Source of the DNA: Pedobacter sp. BAL39
Lineage (GTDB): Bacteria > Bacteroidota > Bacteroidia > Sphingobacteriales > Sphingobacteriaceae
DNA: 64,000 nt
Direction: 5' to 3'
NCBI RefSeq assembly: GCF_000170795.1
Contig: NZ_ABCM01000006.1
Span: forward strand, 1-64,000
In this document: positions 25,893 to 34,892 of the stretch, piece after piece
Position numbering within the stretch: position 1 is the first letter of the stretch
Layout of the letters: every line of letters begins with the position of its first letter
Position numbers and translations under genes: made by a program
Notes under the pieces: model-generated
The model's database searches: none
What the model was told of the DNA's origin: nothing
Seen by the model: the letters and a program-made list of their open reading frames with translations, nothing else

Positions 25893-27056
25893 ATGAACAA
25901 CATCAATTACATAAAATCAGGCCTCGTTATCATCAGCGCTTTAACCCTGGCATCCTGTGGTGGCGACAAATCCGCTCAGCAACAAGCAGGACCTCCTCCT
26001 GCCACACCAGTATCTACTTATACAGTAGCTACAGAGGCGGTGACCATAGTTGACACTTACCCAGGGGTAGTAGTCGCTTTAAACGAAGTAGAATTAAGAC
26101 CGCAGGTGAGCGGTTACGTAACTGCAATCTTCATTAAAGATGGTCAGCGTGTGACGAAAGGACAGAAATTGTATGAAATCGATCGCACAAAATACCTGGC
26201 GGCCTACAATGCATCCAAAGCCAACGTCGCTGTAGCAAAAGCAAACCGTGATAAGTTCAAAAAAGATGCAGATAGATATACCAAACTTGCTGAGCAGGAT
26301 GCGGTTGCCAAGCAACGTGTAGACTATGCTGCAACAGACCTTGCCAATGCAGAATCCCAGCTGGCAGCAGCGCAGGCTGAACTTGCATCAGCAGCGTCAG
26401 ACCTGCAGCGTGCAGTAGTGGTATCACCGCTAACGGGAACCATCGGTATCTCGCAGATCAGACTGGGTGCTTTTGTTACAACCGGCAGCAGCATCTTAAA
26501 CGTGGTATCTACAAACGATCCTATCGCGGTAGACATCGCTGTAAATCAAGCTGACATTCCTCGTTTTGTAGCCTTGCAGAAAGATCCTGCGGCATTGAAA
26601 GATTCTACTTTCAGCGTACAGCTTCAGGATGGATCTATGTATAAAGCTGCAGGACGCATCACGTCAATTGACCGTGCTGTAGATCCTCAGACAGGAACGA
26701 TCAAAGTGAGAATTTCTTACCCTAACCCGAACAGCAAGCTGTTCGCTGGTATGACGGTCAACCTGCAGGCAAAAAACAGATCTGAGGGTGAGCAAACGGT
26801 TATTCCTTTCAAAGCTGTTCAGGAACAACTTGGTGAGTTTACCGTTTACATTGTCGGCGACAGCAGTAAGGCGGAACCACGCATCGTTAAGCTCGGCAAA
26901 CAGTTCGACTCGCGAGTTATCGTGAGCAATGGACTGAAACAAGGTGAAGTGATTGTTGTAGACGGCGCACAGAACGTAAAACCTGGTGCTGTAGTCAGCA
27001 CTGCTCCTCCCGCACAGGCGGGCGCACAACAACCGGCAGCACAACCTAAGAAATAG
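25893..27056 (+). CDS. RND efflux periplasmic adaptor lipoprotein
   Basis: 387 residues. The lipobox LASC gives a lipidated N-terminus. Then barrel-sandwich (EVELRPQVSGYVTAIFIKDG), an alpha-hairpin (KANVAVAKANRDKFKKDADR, SQLAAAQAELASAASDL), a barrel (VVSPLTGTIGISQIRLGAFV) and a membrane-proximal domain, ending in an Ala/Pro-rich tail. Belongs to the MFP/HlyD group, the AcrA-like link between the RND pump and TolC. Middle gene of the operon. Confidence 0.95.
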   Translation: MNNINYIKSGLVIISALTLASCGGDKSAQQQAGPPPATPVSTYTVATEAVTIVDTYPGVVVALNEVELRPQVSGYVTAIFIKDGQRVTKGQKLYEIDRTKYLAAYNASKANVAVAKANRDKFKKDADRYTKLAEQDAVAKQRVDYAATDLANAESQLAAAQAELASAASDLQRAVVVSPLTGTIGISQIRLGAFVTTGSSILNVVSTNDPIAVDIAVNQADIPRFVALQKDPAALKDSTFSVQLQDGSMYKAAGRITSIDRAVDPQTGTIKVRISYPNPNSKLFAGMTVNLQAKNRSEGEQTVIPFKAVQEQLGEFTVYIVGDSSKAEPRIVKLGKQFDSRVIVSNGLKQGEVIVVDGAQNVKPGAVVSTAPPAQAGAQQPAAQPKK

Positions 27057-27078
27057 TTTTTAAAAGAATTTCAGCTTT

Positions 27079-30000
27079 ATGATTTCAGAAGTATTTATAA
27101 AACGACCGGTCACAGCCATCGTGATCTCCATCCTCATCGTACTCATCGGTACGATTGTGATCACGACGCTCCCGATCAGTCAGTATCCCAATATTGCACC
27201 CCCAACGGTAACCGTAAGTGGTACCTACACGGGTGCTGATGCCGAAACGGTGGAGCAGACGGTAACCACCCCTATCGAAAGTCAGATCAATGGTACACCA
27301 GGCATGAAATACCTTCAGTCAAACAGTACTTCGGATGGTCGTTCAGCGATCACCGTTACGTTCGACGTAGGTACCAATATTGACATCGCTGCCCTGGATG
27401 TACAAAACAGGGTGGGTATTGCCGAGCCAGCCTTACCGGAAGCGGTAAGACGTTTAGGGGTAACTACTAAAAAAGCAAACAACGACATCCTGATGGTGGT
27501 AGGTCTCTACTCACCAAACGGCACGTACGACCAGAAGTTCATCTCCAACTATGTCAACCTTTACGTAAAGGATGCCTTGCTGAGGATCCCTGGTGTGGGT
27601 GACGTGCAGGCTTTCGGACAACCTTTCAGTATGCGTGTATGGCTCGACGCCAACAAACTGGCCAGACTTGGCCTGACACCTGCTGATGTATCTACCGCCA
27701 TTGCAGAACAAAACTCGCGTATTCCGGGTGGTACCGTTGGTGGTCCTCCACAGGCAAACAGCCAGACCTTTGAATTCTCAGTGGTGCTAGATGGGGACCT
27801 GAACACGGAAGAACAATTTCGTGACATCATCATCAAAAATGGTACTGACGGATCTCCGGTTTACCTGAGAGACGTTGCCAGAGTGGAGCTTGGAGAGTTC
27901 TCTTATGCAACAAGGTCTAAAATCAATGGTAAGGTATCTTCCATGATGGCCATCAACCAGACGCCGGGCGGTAACGCGGTACAAACGGCAGATGGTATCG
28001 AAAAAGCATTGAAAGAGCTGAAAGCCTCTTTCCCTAAAGATCTGGATTATGCCATCGGTTATGAAACTGTATCTATTGTAAAGGTATCTATCAGCGAGGT
28101 GATCCATACACTGGTAGAGGCGTTAATATTGGTAACTATTGTGGTATTCTTCTTCCTGCAAAGCTGGAGGGCTACCCTGATCCCTGTATTGGCGATCCCG
28201 GTATCCATCATTGGTACTTTCATCCTGTTCACCGTTCTTGGTTTCTCCATCAACGTACTGACAATGTTCGGTTTCGTACTGGCCATCGGTATTGTGGTGG
28301 ATGATGCGATTGTGGTGGTGGAAGCGGTGCAGCATTATATGGACCATGACGGACTTTCTGCTCCCGATGCGACACGCAGGGCGATGAAAGACATCACAGC
28401 GCCGGTAATTGCGATCGCCCTGATCCTTGCAGCGGTATTTATCCCGGTAGGATTTATCCCCGGCATGGTGGGACAGCTCTATCAGCAGTTTGCCATTACC
28501 ATTGCGGTTTCGGTATTGATCTCGGCCTTTATTGCCCTATCACTTACACCTGCTTTGTGCTCCCTGTTGCTGACGCCAATGAACCTGACGAAAGAATCGA
28601 GAGGTCTGAACAAGTTCTTCTACAAGTTCAACATCTGGTTTGCCAAAGTCACGCATAACTATTCAAATGGTGTGAAATGGTGTTTGAAAAAAGCACCTTT
28701 GGTGATGGTGATCCTGGTATGTCTTTATGTAGGTACCGTAGGTTTATTCGCTAAAAAACCAGGTGGATTTATCCCTAATGAGGATGCCGGTATCTTCCTA
28801 ATGGGGGTTACCCTTCCTGAGGGTGCTTCTGCAGCCCGTACGGATGCTTTCATTAAAAGAGTAACAGAAACCATTCAGAAAAATAGTCCTGAGGTTAAAA
28901 ACATCACTTCTATTGGCGGTATCAACATCCTGAACCGTTCCTTCAAATCCAACGCAGCTACATTCTTCGTGCAGCTTAAAGGATGGGATGAACGTGAAGG
29001 TGATGTGAATACGGTAATTGGAAGGGTAATGCAAACCTTCGCCGGTGATAAAGACGGTAGCGTTCTTGCCGTAGCACCGCCGCCGATCCCTGGTCTGGGT
29101 ATCAGTGGAGGTTTCTCCCTGCAGATCCAGGAGAAACAAGCCGGAGACATCAAAACTTTCGAAGCCAACGTAGGTAAATTCCTGATGGCAGCAAATCAGC
29201 GCCCGGAAATCGCCATGGCGTATACCCTCTTCAACGCAAGGACACCAAACTATAAGGTGGAAGTGGACCGCGAGCAGGTGAAAAAAATGGGCCTTTCTAT
29301 TGGTAATGTTTATAGTACCATTTCCACTTATCTTGGAAGTAGCTATGTCAATGACTTCACCAAATACGGACGTAACTTTAGGGTCGTTACACAGGCAGAC
29401 ACCAACTACCGTGCGAAGATTGAAAACCTGAGCCAGCTGTACGTTAGAAACGCAGCGGGAACATCAGTACCATTGAGCTCCGTATTGAAATACAAAATTG
29501 TCGAGAATGCCTCCATCATTAACCACTATAACCTTTTCAGGTCGATTGAAATCAGTGGTTCAGCCAAACCAGGATTCAGTTCCGGTGATGCACTGAATGC
29601 ATTGGAAGAAGTGGCAAAACAAACCCTTCCGGCAAACTATACTTATAACTTCTCCGGACTAAGTTTGGAAGAGCGTGAGGCAGGAAGCAGTACCACCCTG
29701 ATCTTCGCGCTGATCATCGTGTTCGTATTCCTGCTCCTTGCCGCATTATACGAAAGCTGGTCGGTACCATTCTCAATCCTGTTATCAGTACCATTGGGAT
29801 TATTTGGTGCCATCCTGGCCCTGACCTTCCTGCCTAAGCTGGACAATAACATCTATGCACAGGTAGGTCTGATCACCCTCATCGGTTTGTCGGCAAAAAA
29901 TGCGATCCTGATCGTAGAGTTCGCCAAGGAACGTGTAGATTGGGGCATGGAGCTGATTGCGGCAACCATTGAGGCAGTGAGACTAAGGTTACGCCCAATC

Positions 30001-30285
30001 GTGATGACCTCCCTGGCCTTCATCCTGGGTGTTATTCCATTGATCATCTCCCATGGCGCTGGTGCCGTATCCCGTATGACCATTGGCTGGACAGTAGCGG
30101 CAGGTATGCTTTCCGCAACACTGCTGGCGATCTTTATCGTTCCGGTTCTGTTTGTACTAATTACCAAACTTGCTTACGGTAAAAAGAAACTTGCTGAACT
30201 TCAGGCAAACTACAAACCTGAAGACCATGCAGATACTTTACATGCCGATGATGATGAGGACTTAGCGGCAAAACCTGCGCACTAA
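27079..30285 (+). CDS. HAE1-type RND efflux pump
   Basis: 1068 residues, the usual AcrB size. FIKRPVTAIVISILIV forms TM1; then two large periplasmic loops, and TM4 with the proton-relay Asp pair (GFVLAIGIVVDDAIVVVE) and TM10 Lys in GLSAKNAILIVEFAKE. The pattern GGFIPNEDAGIFLMGVTLP starts the second half. Homotrimeric inner-membrane drug/proton antiporter. Transcription ends at the strong terminator at 30309. Confidence 0.96.
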   Translation: MISEVFIKRPVTAIVISILIVLIGTIVITTLPISQYPNIAPPTVTVSGTYTGADAETVEQTVTTPIESQINGTPGMKYLQSNSTSDGRSAITVTFDVGTNIDIAALDVQNRVGIAEPALPEAVRRLGVTTKKANNDILMVVGLYSPNGTYDQKFISNYVNLYVKDALLRIPGVGDVQAFGQPFSMRVWLDANKLARLGLTPADVSTAIAEQNSRIPGGTVGGPPQANSQTFEFSVVLDGDLNTEEQFRDIIIKNGTDGSPVYLRDVARVELGEFSYATRSKINGKVSSMMAINQTPGGNAVQTADGIEKALKELKASFPKDLDYAIGYETVSIVKVSISEVIHTLVEALILVTIVVFFFLQSWRATLIPVLAIPVSIIGTFILFTVLGFSINVLTMFGFVLAIGIVVDDAIVVVEAVQHYMDHDGLSAPDATRRAMKDITAPVIAIALILAAVFIPVGFIPGMVGQLYQQFAITIAVSVLISAFIALSLTPALCSLLLTPMNLTKESRGLNKFFYKFNIWFAKVTHNYSNGVKWCLKKAPLVMVILVCLYVGTVGLFAKKPGGFIPNEDAGIFLMGVTLPEGASAARTDAFIKRVTETIQKNSPEVKNITSIGGINILNRSFKSNAATFFVQLKGWDEREGDVNTVIGRVMQTFAGDKDGSVLAVAPPPIPGLGISGGFSLQIQEKQAGDIKTFEANVGKFLMAANQRPEIAMAYTLFNARTPNYKVEVDREQVKKMGLSIGNVYSTISTYLGSSYVNDFTKYGRNFRVVTQADTNYRAKIENLSQLYVRNAAGTSVPLSSVLKYKIVENASIINHYNLFRSIEISGSAKPGFSSGDALNALEEVAKQTLPANYTYNFSGLSLEEREAGSSTTLIFALIIVFVFLLLAALYESWSVPFSILLSVPLGLFGAILALTFLPKLDNNIYAQVGLITLIGLSAKNAILIVEFAKERVDWGMELIAATIEAVRLRLRPIVMTSLAFILGVIPLIISHGAGAVSRMTIGWTVAAGMLSATLLAIFIVPVLFVLITKLAYGKKKLAELQANYKPEDHADTLHADDDEDLAAKPAH

Positions 30286-30308
30286 TTAATCGTTAAATAT
30301 TCAATTGA

Positions 30309-30339
30309 GCGCGTGTCCCCCCGGACACGCGCTTTTTTT
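30309..30339 (+). terminator. Terminator of the efflux operon
   Basis: Perfect 10-bp GC-rich stem GCGCGTGTCC/GGACACGCGC with a CCCC loop and seven T. Confidence 0.95.
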
Positions 30340-30431
30340 ATGCAACTATCCCTGTCTCCATAAGGTACCCTTTTACCCGCACCCCACCTGTTAACACAAA
30401 CGATACTAGGCAGCAAGTGTGCAGCCCGTAG

Positions 30432-30491
30432 TTATCCCTATATCTAATCCACGACAAATCCACATATACTCCACGTCAAGTCCACGTTTTT
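30432..30491. repeat. 11-bp-phased TCCAC repeat array
   Basis: Four consecutive units of exactly 11 bp start with TCCAC at 30448, 30459, 30470 and 30481 (TCCACGACAAA, TCCACATATAC, TCCACGTCAAG, TCCACGTTTTT). The 9-mers TAATCCACG, AAATCCACA, TACTCCACG and AAGTCCACG resemble DnaA boxes with two or three mismatches to TTATCCACA. A further TTATCCCTA lies at 30432. The array abuts a stretch (30492-30601) that is about 80% A+T by hand count and contains the inverted repeat ATCAAAT-TTGG-ATTTGAT (30528-30545). An operator for an unknown regulator is the alternative. Confidence 0.6.
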
Positions 30492-30601
30492 CAAATAAAA
30501 TATAGATTTGATGTTGTGTATATGTAAATCAAATTTGGATTTGATACCTATTTATATTTAACTTGCCATAAATTAATACACTCTTATTTATTGATAATAA
30601 C

Positions 30602-31924
30602 ATGGCACGAATAATAAACAAAAATATAATAGGCGCATTGGGGCCAGCGGTATTCAGTGTGCACCGGGGTACAAATACCCTAAGAGGTAAACCAGGGCCG
30701 ATAAAACAAAGCGAGTCCACTAAAAAGGCAGCAAACCGATTTGGCGAAGCGAGCAAATTTGCCGGGCATATACGGAATCATCTCCAGTACAAGCTGAAAT
30801 TTACGGCAGATGCCGACATGATCAACCGCCTGAACAGGCAAATGGGCGTCATTTTAAGGAGACACCTCGATCAAGATACCGGAAATTACGATTTCCATAC
30901 CCGGACATTCAAGTCATTGAACGGCTTCGAATTCAACATGAAATCGCAGCTGAAGGAATTGTTGTGGACATTGCCCGAAACGAGACTGATGAATGGCAAA
31001 TTGCGGGTAACGCTTCCGGAAATGGAAATCAAAAAAAACCTTCATTTTCCGGAAAATGCCAATTCCTGTACCGTATTTTTATCTGTACATTATGGATCTC
31101 TAAAAACTGAAGATGAGAAAATAGGCTCACATGAGATGAACCCGATCATGGAGATTTCAAGAGATCATAGCCACACCACCAAGCAGGAATGGACCTACGA
31201 TATCCCTGAAGGATGTTATGTGATCACCTCTATCGCCCTACATTATCACGACAAGTGGGACCGCTACCAGCTGTCTGTGAACACCCCGGAGATGAGTCCG
31301 GCGATGATCTGTGACGTCAGTGTAAACCCGGGTAAATTTCCAGGCAGGCCGAACCGCGGTTGGGCACGTAAAAATTTCTCCTTCGCAGATGAAGAACCAG
31401 AAACGAGGGCAACAGAATCGGAAGGAAATGATGGCTCAGACATCGCAGGGAAATCTCATCAATCAGCTCAGGAAAACGCATCAGCTCCCCAGACATGCTG
31501 CATATATGAACCGTTAAGCTCAGGGAACCCATTTATTGACATAAGCCCGGAACAAATCCCGATACCTGATGTTACGATCCAGGTTACAGAGACGAGGCCG
31601 CAATATGCCATCAGTAAGTCGGAGAAAGAAAGTCAGGAGCAACCAGGCGCTGAGAAAGGCACTTCAGAACCGATAAAGAACCCTTTAGAAACGAATAAGG
31701 TGGTCAAATTCAAGACTAACCCCGACGAAAATATTCAGGGAGCTGAACTTGGTATCGCAGCCCCTTTCTCGCATCAAACTGGGACAAATATCAAAGGATT
31801 GACGTCAGATAAATCCCCCTCCGTTTACGAAATCAGTTTTAAAACTACCGACCAGCCAAGGAGAGAACCATCAGCATCAAAATCCAGCGACAATGCGGAT
31901 TTTCATACGGACGATGATGGTTGA
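30602..31924 (+). CDS. Hypothetical protein with DUF6266-like N-terminus
   Basis: 440 residues, unknown function, no signal peptide. The opening MARIINKNIIGALGPAV..HRG..TLRGKPGPIK resembles the Gly/Lys-rich opening of the DUF6266 family of Bacteroidota (inference, not checked). Residues about 40-255 look folded, with beta-strand patterns (GKLRVTLPEMEIK, CTVFLSVHYGSL, CYVITSIALHYHDKW). From about 260 to the end it is polar and low-complexity, rich in E, S, P and T. The gene is isolated between two AT-rich gaps. It may be a fast-evolving or horizontally moving gene. Confidence 0.7.
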   Translation: MARIINKNIIGALGPAVFSVHRGTNTLRGKPGPIKQSESTKKAANRFGEASKFAGHIRNHLQYKLKFTADADMINRLNRQMGVILRRHLDQDTGNYDFHTRTFKSLNGFEFNMKSQLKELLWTLPETRLMNGKLRVTLPEMEIKKNLHFPENANSCTVFLSVHYGSLKTEDEKIGSHEMNPIMEISRDHSHTTKQEWTYDIPEGCYVITSIALHYHDKWDRYQLSVNTPEMSPAMICDVSVNPGKFPGRPNRGWARKNFSFADEEPETRATESEGNDGSDIAGKSHQSAQENASAPQTCCIYEPLSSGNPFIDISPEQIPIPDVTIQVTETRPQYAISKSEKESQEQPGAEKGTSEPIKNPLETNKVVKFKTNPDENIQGAELGIAAPFSHQTGTNIKGLTSDKSPSVYEISFKTTDQPRREPSASKSSDNADFHTDDDG

Positions 31925-32235
31925 TGATCGTTTTATGCGGAGAAAAAAACTTAATTTGCTTTGCAGACGTTCAAATATTTGTCCTTCGGGCAGAAGATTT
32001 GGGTCTGAAGGGAATTCCTATTTTTTTCAGCACCGAAACCTTCGAACGGGCCTTAAAAAGAAAACGGAGTCCTCTTCTAGCGAATTGGTTCTCCGTTTTC
32101 ACCTTTTCATTGCCGTAGCACCGAAAAAGCATCAAATGAATTTTACTTTACCCTTCTCCGGAATCCTGGCTCTCGCAAACCCTGATCCTTTGATAACAAT
32201 ACCTTGATACATTTTTCCTTAGAATAACATACAGG

Positions 32236-32449
32236 CTATTGCGTCTGTTCCGGAATCAGCCGATACATCTCGCTTTTCAGCGTCTGTTGATCATTCACAA
32301 TCCATTTCATTGCTGAATCTAATTGTGGCTTATCCTTCGAAACCTCCAGAATCTTTCTGCCCTGAGGCTAAGTGTTCTTTTTGGATGATTTCTTTCAAAC
32401 TGTTAAAGTACTTCGTATTTGATAGATCTAATATACGACATATAACCAT
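32236..32449 (-). pseudogene. Frameshifted gene remnant
   Basis: The minus strand reads MVICRILDLSNTKYFNSLKE...EHLASGQKDS from 32449 to TAA at 32330. A shift of one frame near 32356 continues as KILEVSKDKPQLDSAMKW and MYRLIPEQTQ to TAG at 32236. The two parts join into one plausible helical tail of about 70 residues, so a single-base indel in a former gene is likely. The N-terminal part is missing. The family is not recognised. A reading by chance is possible. Confidence 0.3.
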
Positions 32450-32485
32450 TTGATCCAAAGATATCTACATATTTTTTATTCACCT

Positions 32486-32550
32486 CTTTCCACACGTTAT
32501 CAACAGGCTTCTAACATAGTTTTCCACAGTTACTGACAGCCTTAGCCACA
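32486..32550. other. Cluster of four DnaA-box-like 9-mers
   Basis: Same orientation: CTTTCCACA (32486), TTATCAACA (32497), TTTTCCACA (32520), TTAGCCACA (32542). The last three each differ from TTATCCACA at one base and are followed by G. Start-to-start spacings are 11, 23 and 22 bases, that is near multiples of one helical turn. An AT-rich stretch (32461-32480) lies just to the left. The composition strongly resembles bacterial oriC box arrays, but dnaA is not in the window. Confidence 0.45.
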
Positions 32551-32558
32551 GGGATCAA

Positions 32559-33005
32559 TTACCATTGATCTTCGATTGCGGTAATCTTGGCCAGTCGTTT
32601 CACATGACGTGTTTCATTCGTGAAGCTGGCTTTGAGGAAGGAAAGTACAATTTCCTTTGCGAGGGCAGGTCCTACGACACGCTCGCCGAGACAAAGCACG
32701 TTTACATCATCATGTTCGACCGCCTGATGCGCAGAATAGGTATCATGACAAACACCTGCCCTGATGCCTTTAAATTTATTTGCGGCTATGCTTACCCCTA
32801 CGGCACTGCCGCATACCAGGATGCCACGATCGCCTTTTCCTTCCTGGAGCGCCACTGCAACATCTTCAGCATGGTCCGGATAGTCGCTGGCCTCTTCATT
32901 AAATGCGCCCAGATCGAGCACTTCATACCCTTCGGTAGTCAGCAATTCACTAAACATCTGTTTATATCGATATCCTGCATGATCTGACCCTAGAATGACT
33001 TTCAT
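32559..33005 (-). CDS. rpiB: Ribose-5-phosphate isomerase B
   Basis: 148 residues from ATG 33005 (KVILGSDHAGYRYK); the longer frame to 33098 includes non-conserved leader. The RpiB/LacAB fold shows DHAGY, the active-site Cys and phosphate-binding GILVCGSAVGVSIAANKF, RAGVCHDTYSAHQAVEHDD with the catalytic His, and VLCLGERVVGPALA. Interconverts ribose 5-phosphate and ribulose 5-phosphate in the pentose phosphate pathway. The gene stands alone. Confidence 0.95.
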   Translation of the reverse strand: MKVILGSDHAGYRYKQMFSELLTTEGYEVLDLGAFNEEASDYPDHAEDVAVALQEGKGDRGILVCGSAVGVSIAANKFKGIRAGVCHDTYSAHQAVEHDDVNVLCLGERVVGPALAKEIVLSFLKASFTNETRHVKRLAKITAIEDQW

Positions 33006-33205
33006 AAGTTTTTTATTTATGTTTATTGATAAATTGTTCCCTAATTTAGCCAAAATCCGCGCAATGCCAGGGCAGAGCATCAGCTTAAAGACAAACATGA
33101 CATTTGCTCCATTTTAGGAACAAGTGTGGTGAGTTTTACCACAGCCCACTGTAGCGTTCGCAGGAAGATACCCGTTTAATAGAATAAATCAACAACAATT
33201 AAGAT

Positions 33206-33913
33206 ATGAAGCTTTTTACAATTGCAAAAACACTAAAAAACAAACACTTACTAGCTATAACCGCCCTTTGTGCAGGCACGATCATGATGCAGTCTTGTGG
33301 AAAAACAGAGACGCCGGTACAAGAAGCCGCATCAGTTACCATCATTACCGCAATACCCACCCTGGGAACTAATAATGTTTATTTCGGATCAGCAAAGGCC
33401 AACACCAATGCACTGCCTTTTGGTGGCAGCATGCCCTATTTCACAGTTGCTACAGGTACGCAGACCGTTAAATTCACTACTGCCAGCAGTACAGAAAGCC
33501 TGATTAGTAAAGATGTATCATTTGAAAATAACACCGCCTACACACTAATCCTGACCGGTCGCAGCGCAAATCCGGAATTCCTGGTACAAAGTGATGCTGT
33601 GGTTGCCCCAGCAAACGGCAAAGCACTGCTGAGGTTCATTAACCTTTCACCTGACGCACCTTCACTGGACGTATTTGTAAAAGACGGAGCAAGTGTGATC
33701 ACCGACAGAGCTTACAAAACATCCAGCAGTTACATCGAAGTAGATGCAAAAAAGTACATCTTTGAATTGAAAGAACATGGCAGTGGGACATCAAAAACTA
33801 CCCTTGCAGAAACTACACTGACTGCAGGTAAAGCTTATACGGTGTTTGCAAAAGGATTGCTGAGCCCCACGGAAGCAGAACAACCCTTCTCAGGGCAGTT
33901 GATCAGCCACTAG
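33206..33913 (+). CDS. DUF4397 lipoprotein
   Basis: 235 residues. Signal peptide ends in the lipobox MQSC. Two DUF4397-type beta-sandwich repeats follow: TIITAIPTLGTNNVYFGSAK... and KALLRFINLSPDAPSLDVFV, with TAYTLILTGRS and KAYTVFAKG as the repeated closing strands. DUF4397 proteins are exported and have no known activity; a surface adhesin or matrix role is often assumed. A second family member lies at 44027. Confidence 0.88.
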   Translation: MKLFTIAKTLKNKHLLAITALCAGTIMMQSCGKTETPVQEAASVTIITAIPTLGTNNVYFGSAKANTNALPFGGSMPYFTVATGTQTVKFTTASSTESLISKDVSFENNTAYTLILTGRSANPEFLVQSDAVVAPANGKALLRFINLSPDAPSLDVFVKDGASVITDRAYKTSSSYIEVDAKKYIFELKEHGSGTSKTTLAETTLTAGKAYTVFAKGLLSPTEAEQPFSGQLISH

Positions 33914-33982
33914 TTCCAAAATCAATAATTCATCAAATCGATCATTCAGATGAACTGATTTAGTTAATCGACTTAGATCATT

Positions 33983-34022
33983 CAAAAAAACAGCGCGTTC
34001 AGAGATCCTGATTCGCGCTGTT
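33983..34022. terminator. Bidirectional terminator
   Basis: Stem AACAGCGCG/CGCGCTGTT with a 16-base loop; an A-run on the left gives a T-tail for the minus-strand gene at 34075, and the DUF4397 gene ends on the other side. Confidence 0.8.
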
Positions 34023-34074
34023 TGGTTAGCGGCCCCTAACCGACCGTAACCTATGGTTGGTTTATTTGGTGTGT

Positions 34075-34680
34075 TTAATGCCTGCCGCGGCCATGGTCGC
34101 GCCCCCTGTCATTTCCACGGTCACGACCCCTATCGTGTCCTCTTTCATGATCACGACCGCGATCTCCACCTCTTCCCCAATCATTTCCTCGGCCTTTCCC
34201 CCCATTACGGTAGTCATCCCTGCGGTGATCCCTCACCTCATGTCTCACGCTTCCGCGGTGTCCATAACCAGGATGTCCTTTGACAACATAATACCTGGAA
34301 TCGTTGCTATGTCTGATGACAGTTTGTGTCCTTACATTCCTGTAACGTCCGTACCTTGTCCTATCATTGTAGAAGTTGCGGTAGGGATCGCGCCCGTTCA
34401 CCACTACCTTGTATCCGCTGTACAGATCATAATGTCTGTATCTCGAAGGCAGGCTGGAAGAAAAAATCCACCTGCTGCCGCTGAGGTATACAAACTGTCG
34501 GCGTGGGACATTGTAGTAACACTCTATATCGGGCATGTAATAATAGTCTACATAATCATATCCTACAGGGCCCCACAATGGCTGTGATCCGATGTTGATG
34601 CTCAAACTTACCTGGGCTGCCGCATGGTGCGGAATGATCCCAATCGCACCCAGCAGACTTAAGAATATTAATTTTTTCAT
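34075..34680 (-). CDS. Secreted protein with Arg/Gly/Asp/His-rich tail
   Basis: 201 residues. Signal peptide ends HHAAAQ. Residues 24-110 are aromatic-rich (GPVGYDYVDYYYMPDIECYY, VPRRQFVYLSGSRWIF), a pattern common in Sphingobacteriaceae envelope proteins. Residues about 135-201 are a low-complexity tail of GRD/RGxD repeats (RGRDHERGHDRGRD) with high charge. The tail may bind metal or polysaccharide. Expression is limited by the terminator at 33983. Confidence 0.75.
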   Translation of the reverse strand: MKKLIFLSLLGAIGIIPHHAAAQVSLSINIGSQPLWGPVGYDYVDYYYMPDIECYYNVPRRQFVYLSGSRWIFSSSLPSRYRHYDLYSGYKVVVNGRDPYRNFYNDRTRYGRYRNVRTQTVIRHSNDSRYYVVKGHPGYGHRGSVRHEVRDHRRDDYRNGGKGRGNDWGRGGDRGRDHERGHDRGRDRGNDRGRDHGRGRH

Positions 34681-34892
34681 GGTCGTATATATTAAAAGGT
34701 TTCATTTGTGTATTTCAAATCTCCATACCGAACATGAAAACAACATGAAATTTTCAAACTATTTTCAATAATTCAGGATTTCTTTTTTCTTTGCTTTTTT
34801 CATCTTAAATTCATGTTTAGTGTGGATCTTGGCAGGTAATTACCATAAAAATGTGGCACAGATACAGGCAAACTTTACCTATATTTACACAA

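Larger units (their letters stand above)
31925..32558. other. Gap with hairpin, gene remnant and DnaA-box-like cluster
   Basis: 634 bases without a convincing intact gene. A 10-bp inverted repeat GAAAACGGAG/CTCCGTTTTC (32060-32069, 32091-32100) may terminate the preceding gene. A frameshifted minus-strand remnant lies at 32236-32449 and a DnaA-box-like cluster at 32486-32550. Short plus-strand frames here (to 32118 and 32207) have no recognisable features. Confidence 0.5.

Noticed and set aside
31893..32207. Plus-strand frames at the end of and after the unknown 440-aa gene
   Set aside because: They overlap the unknown gene or the hairpin at 32060-32100 and show no recognisable domain; a short frame at 31921-32118 is possible but unsupported.
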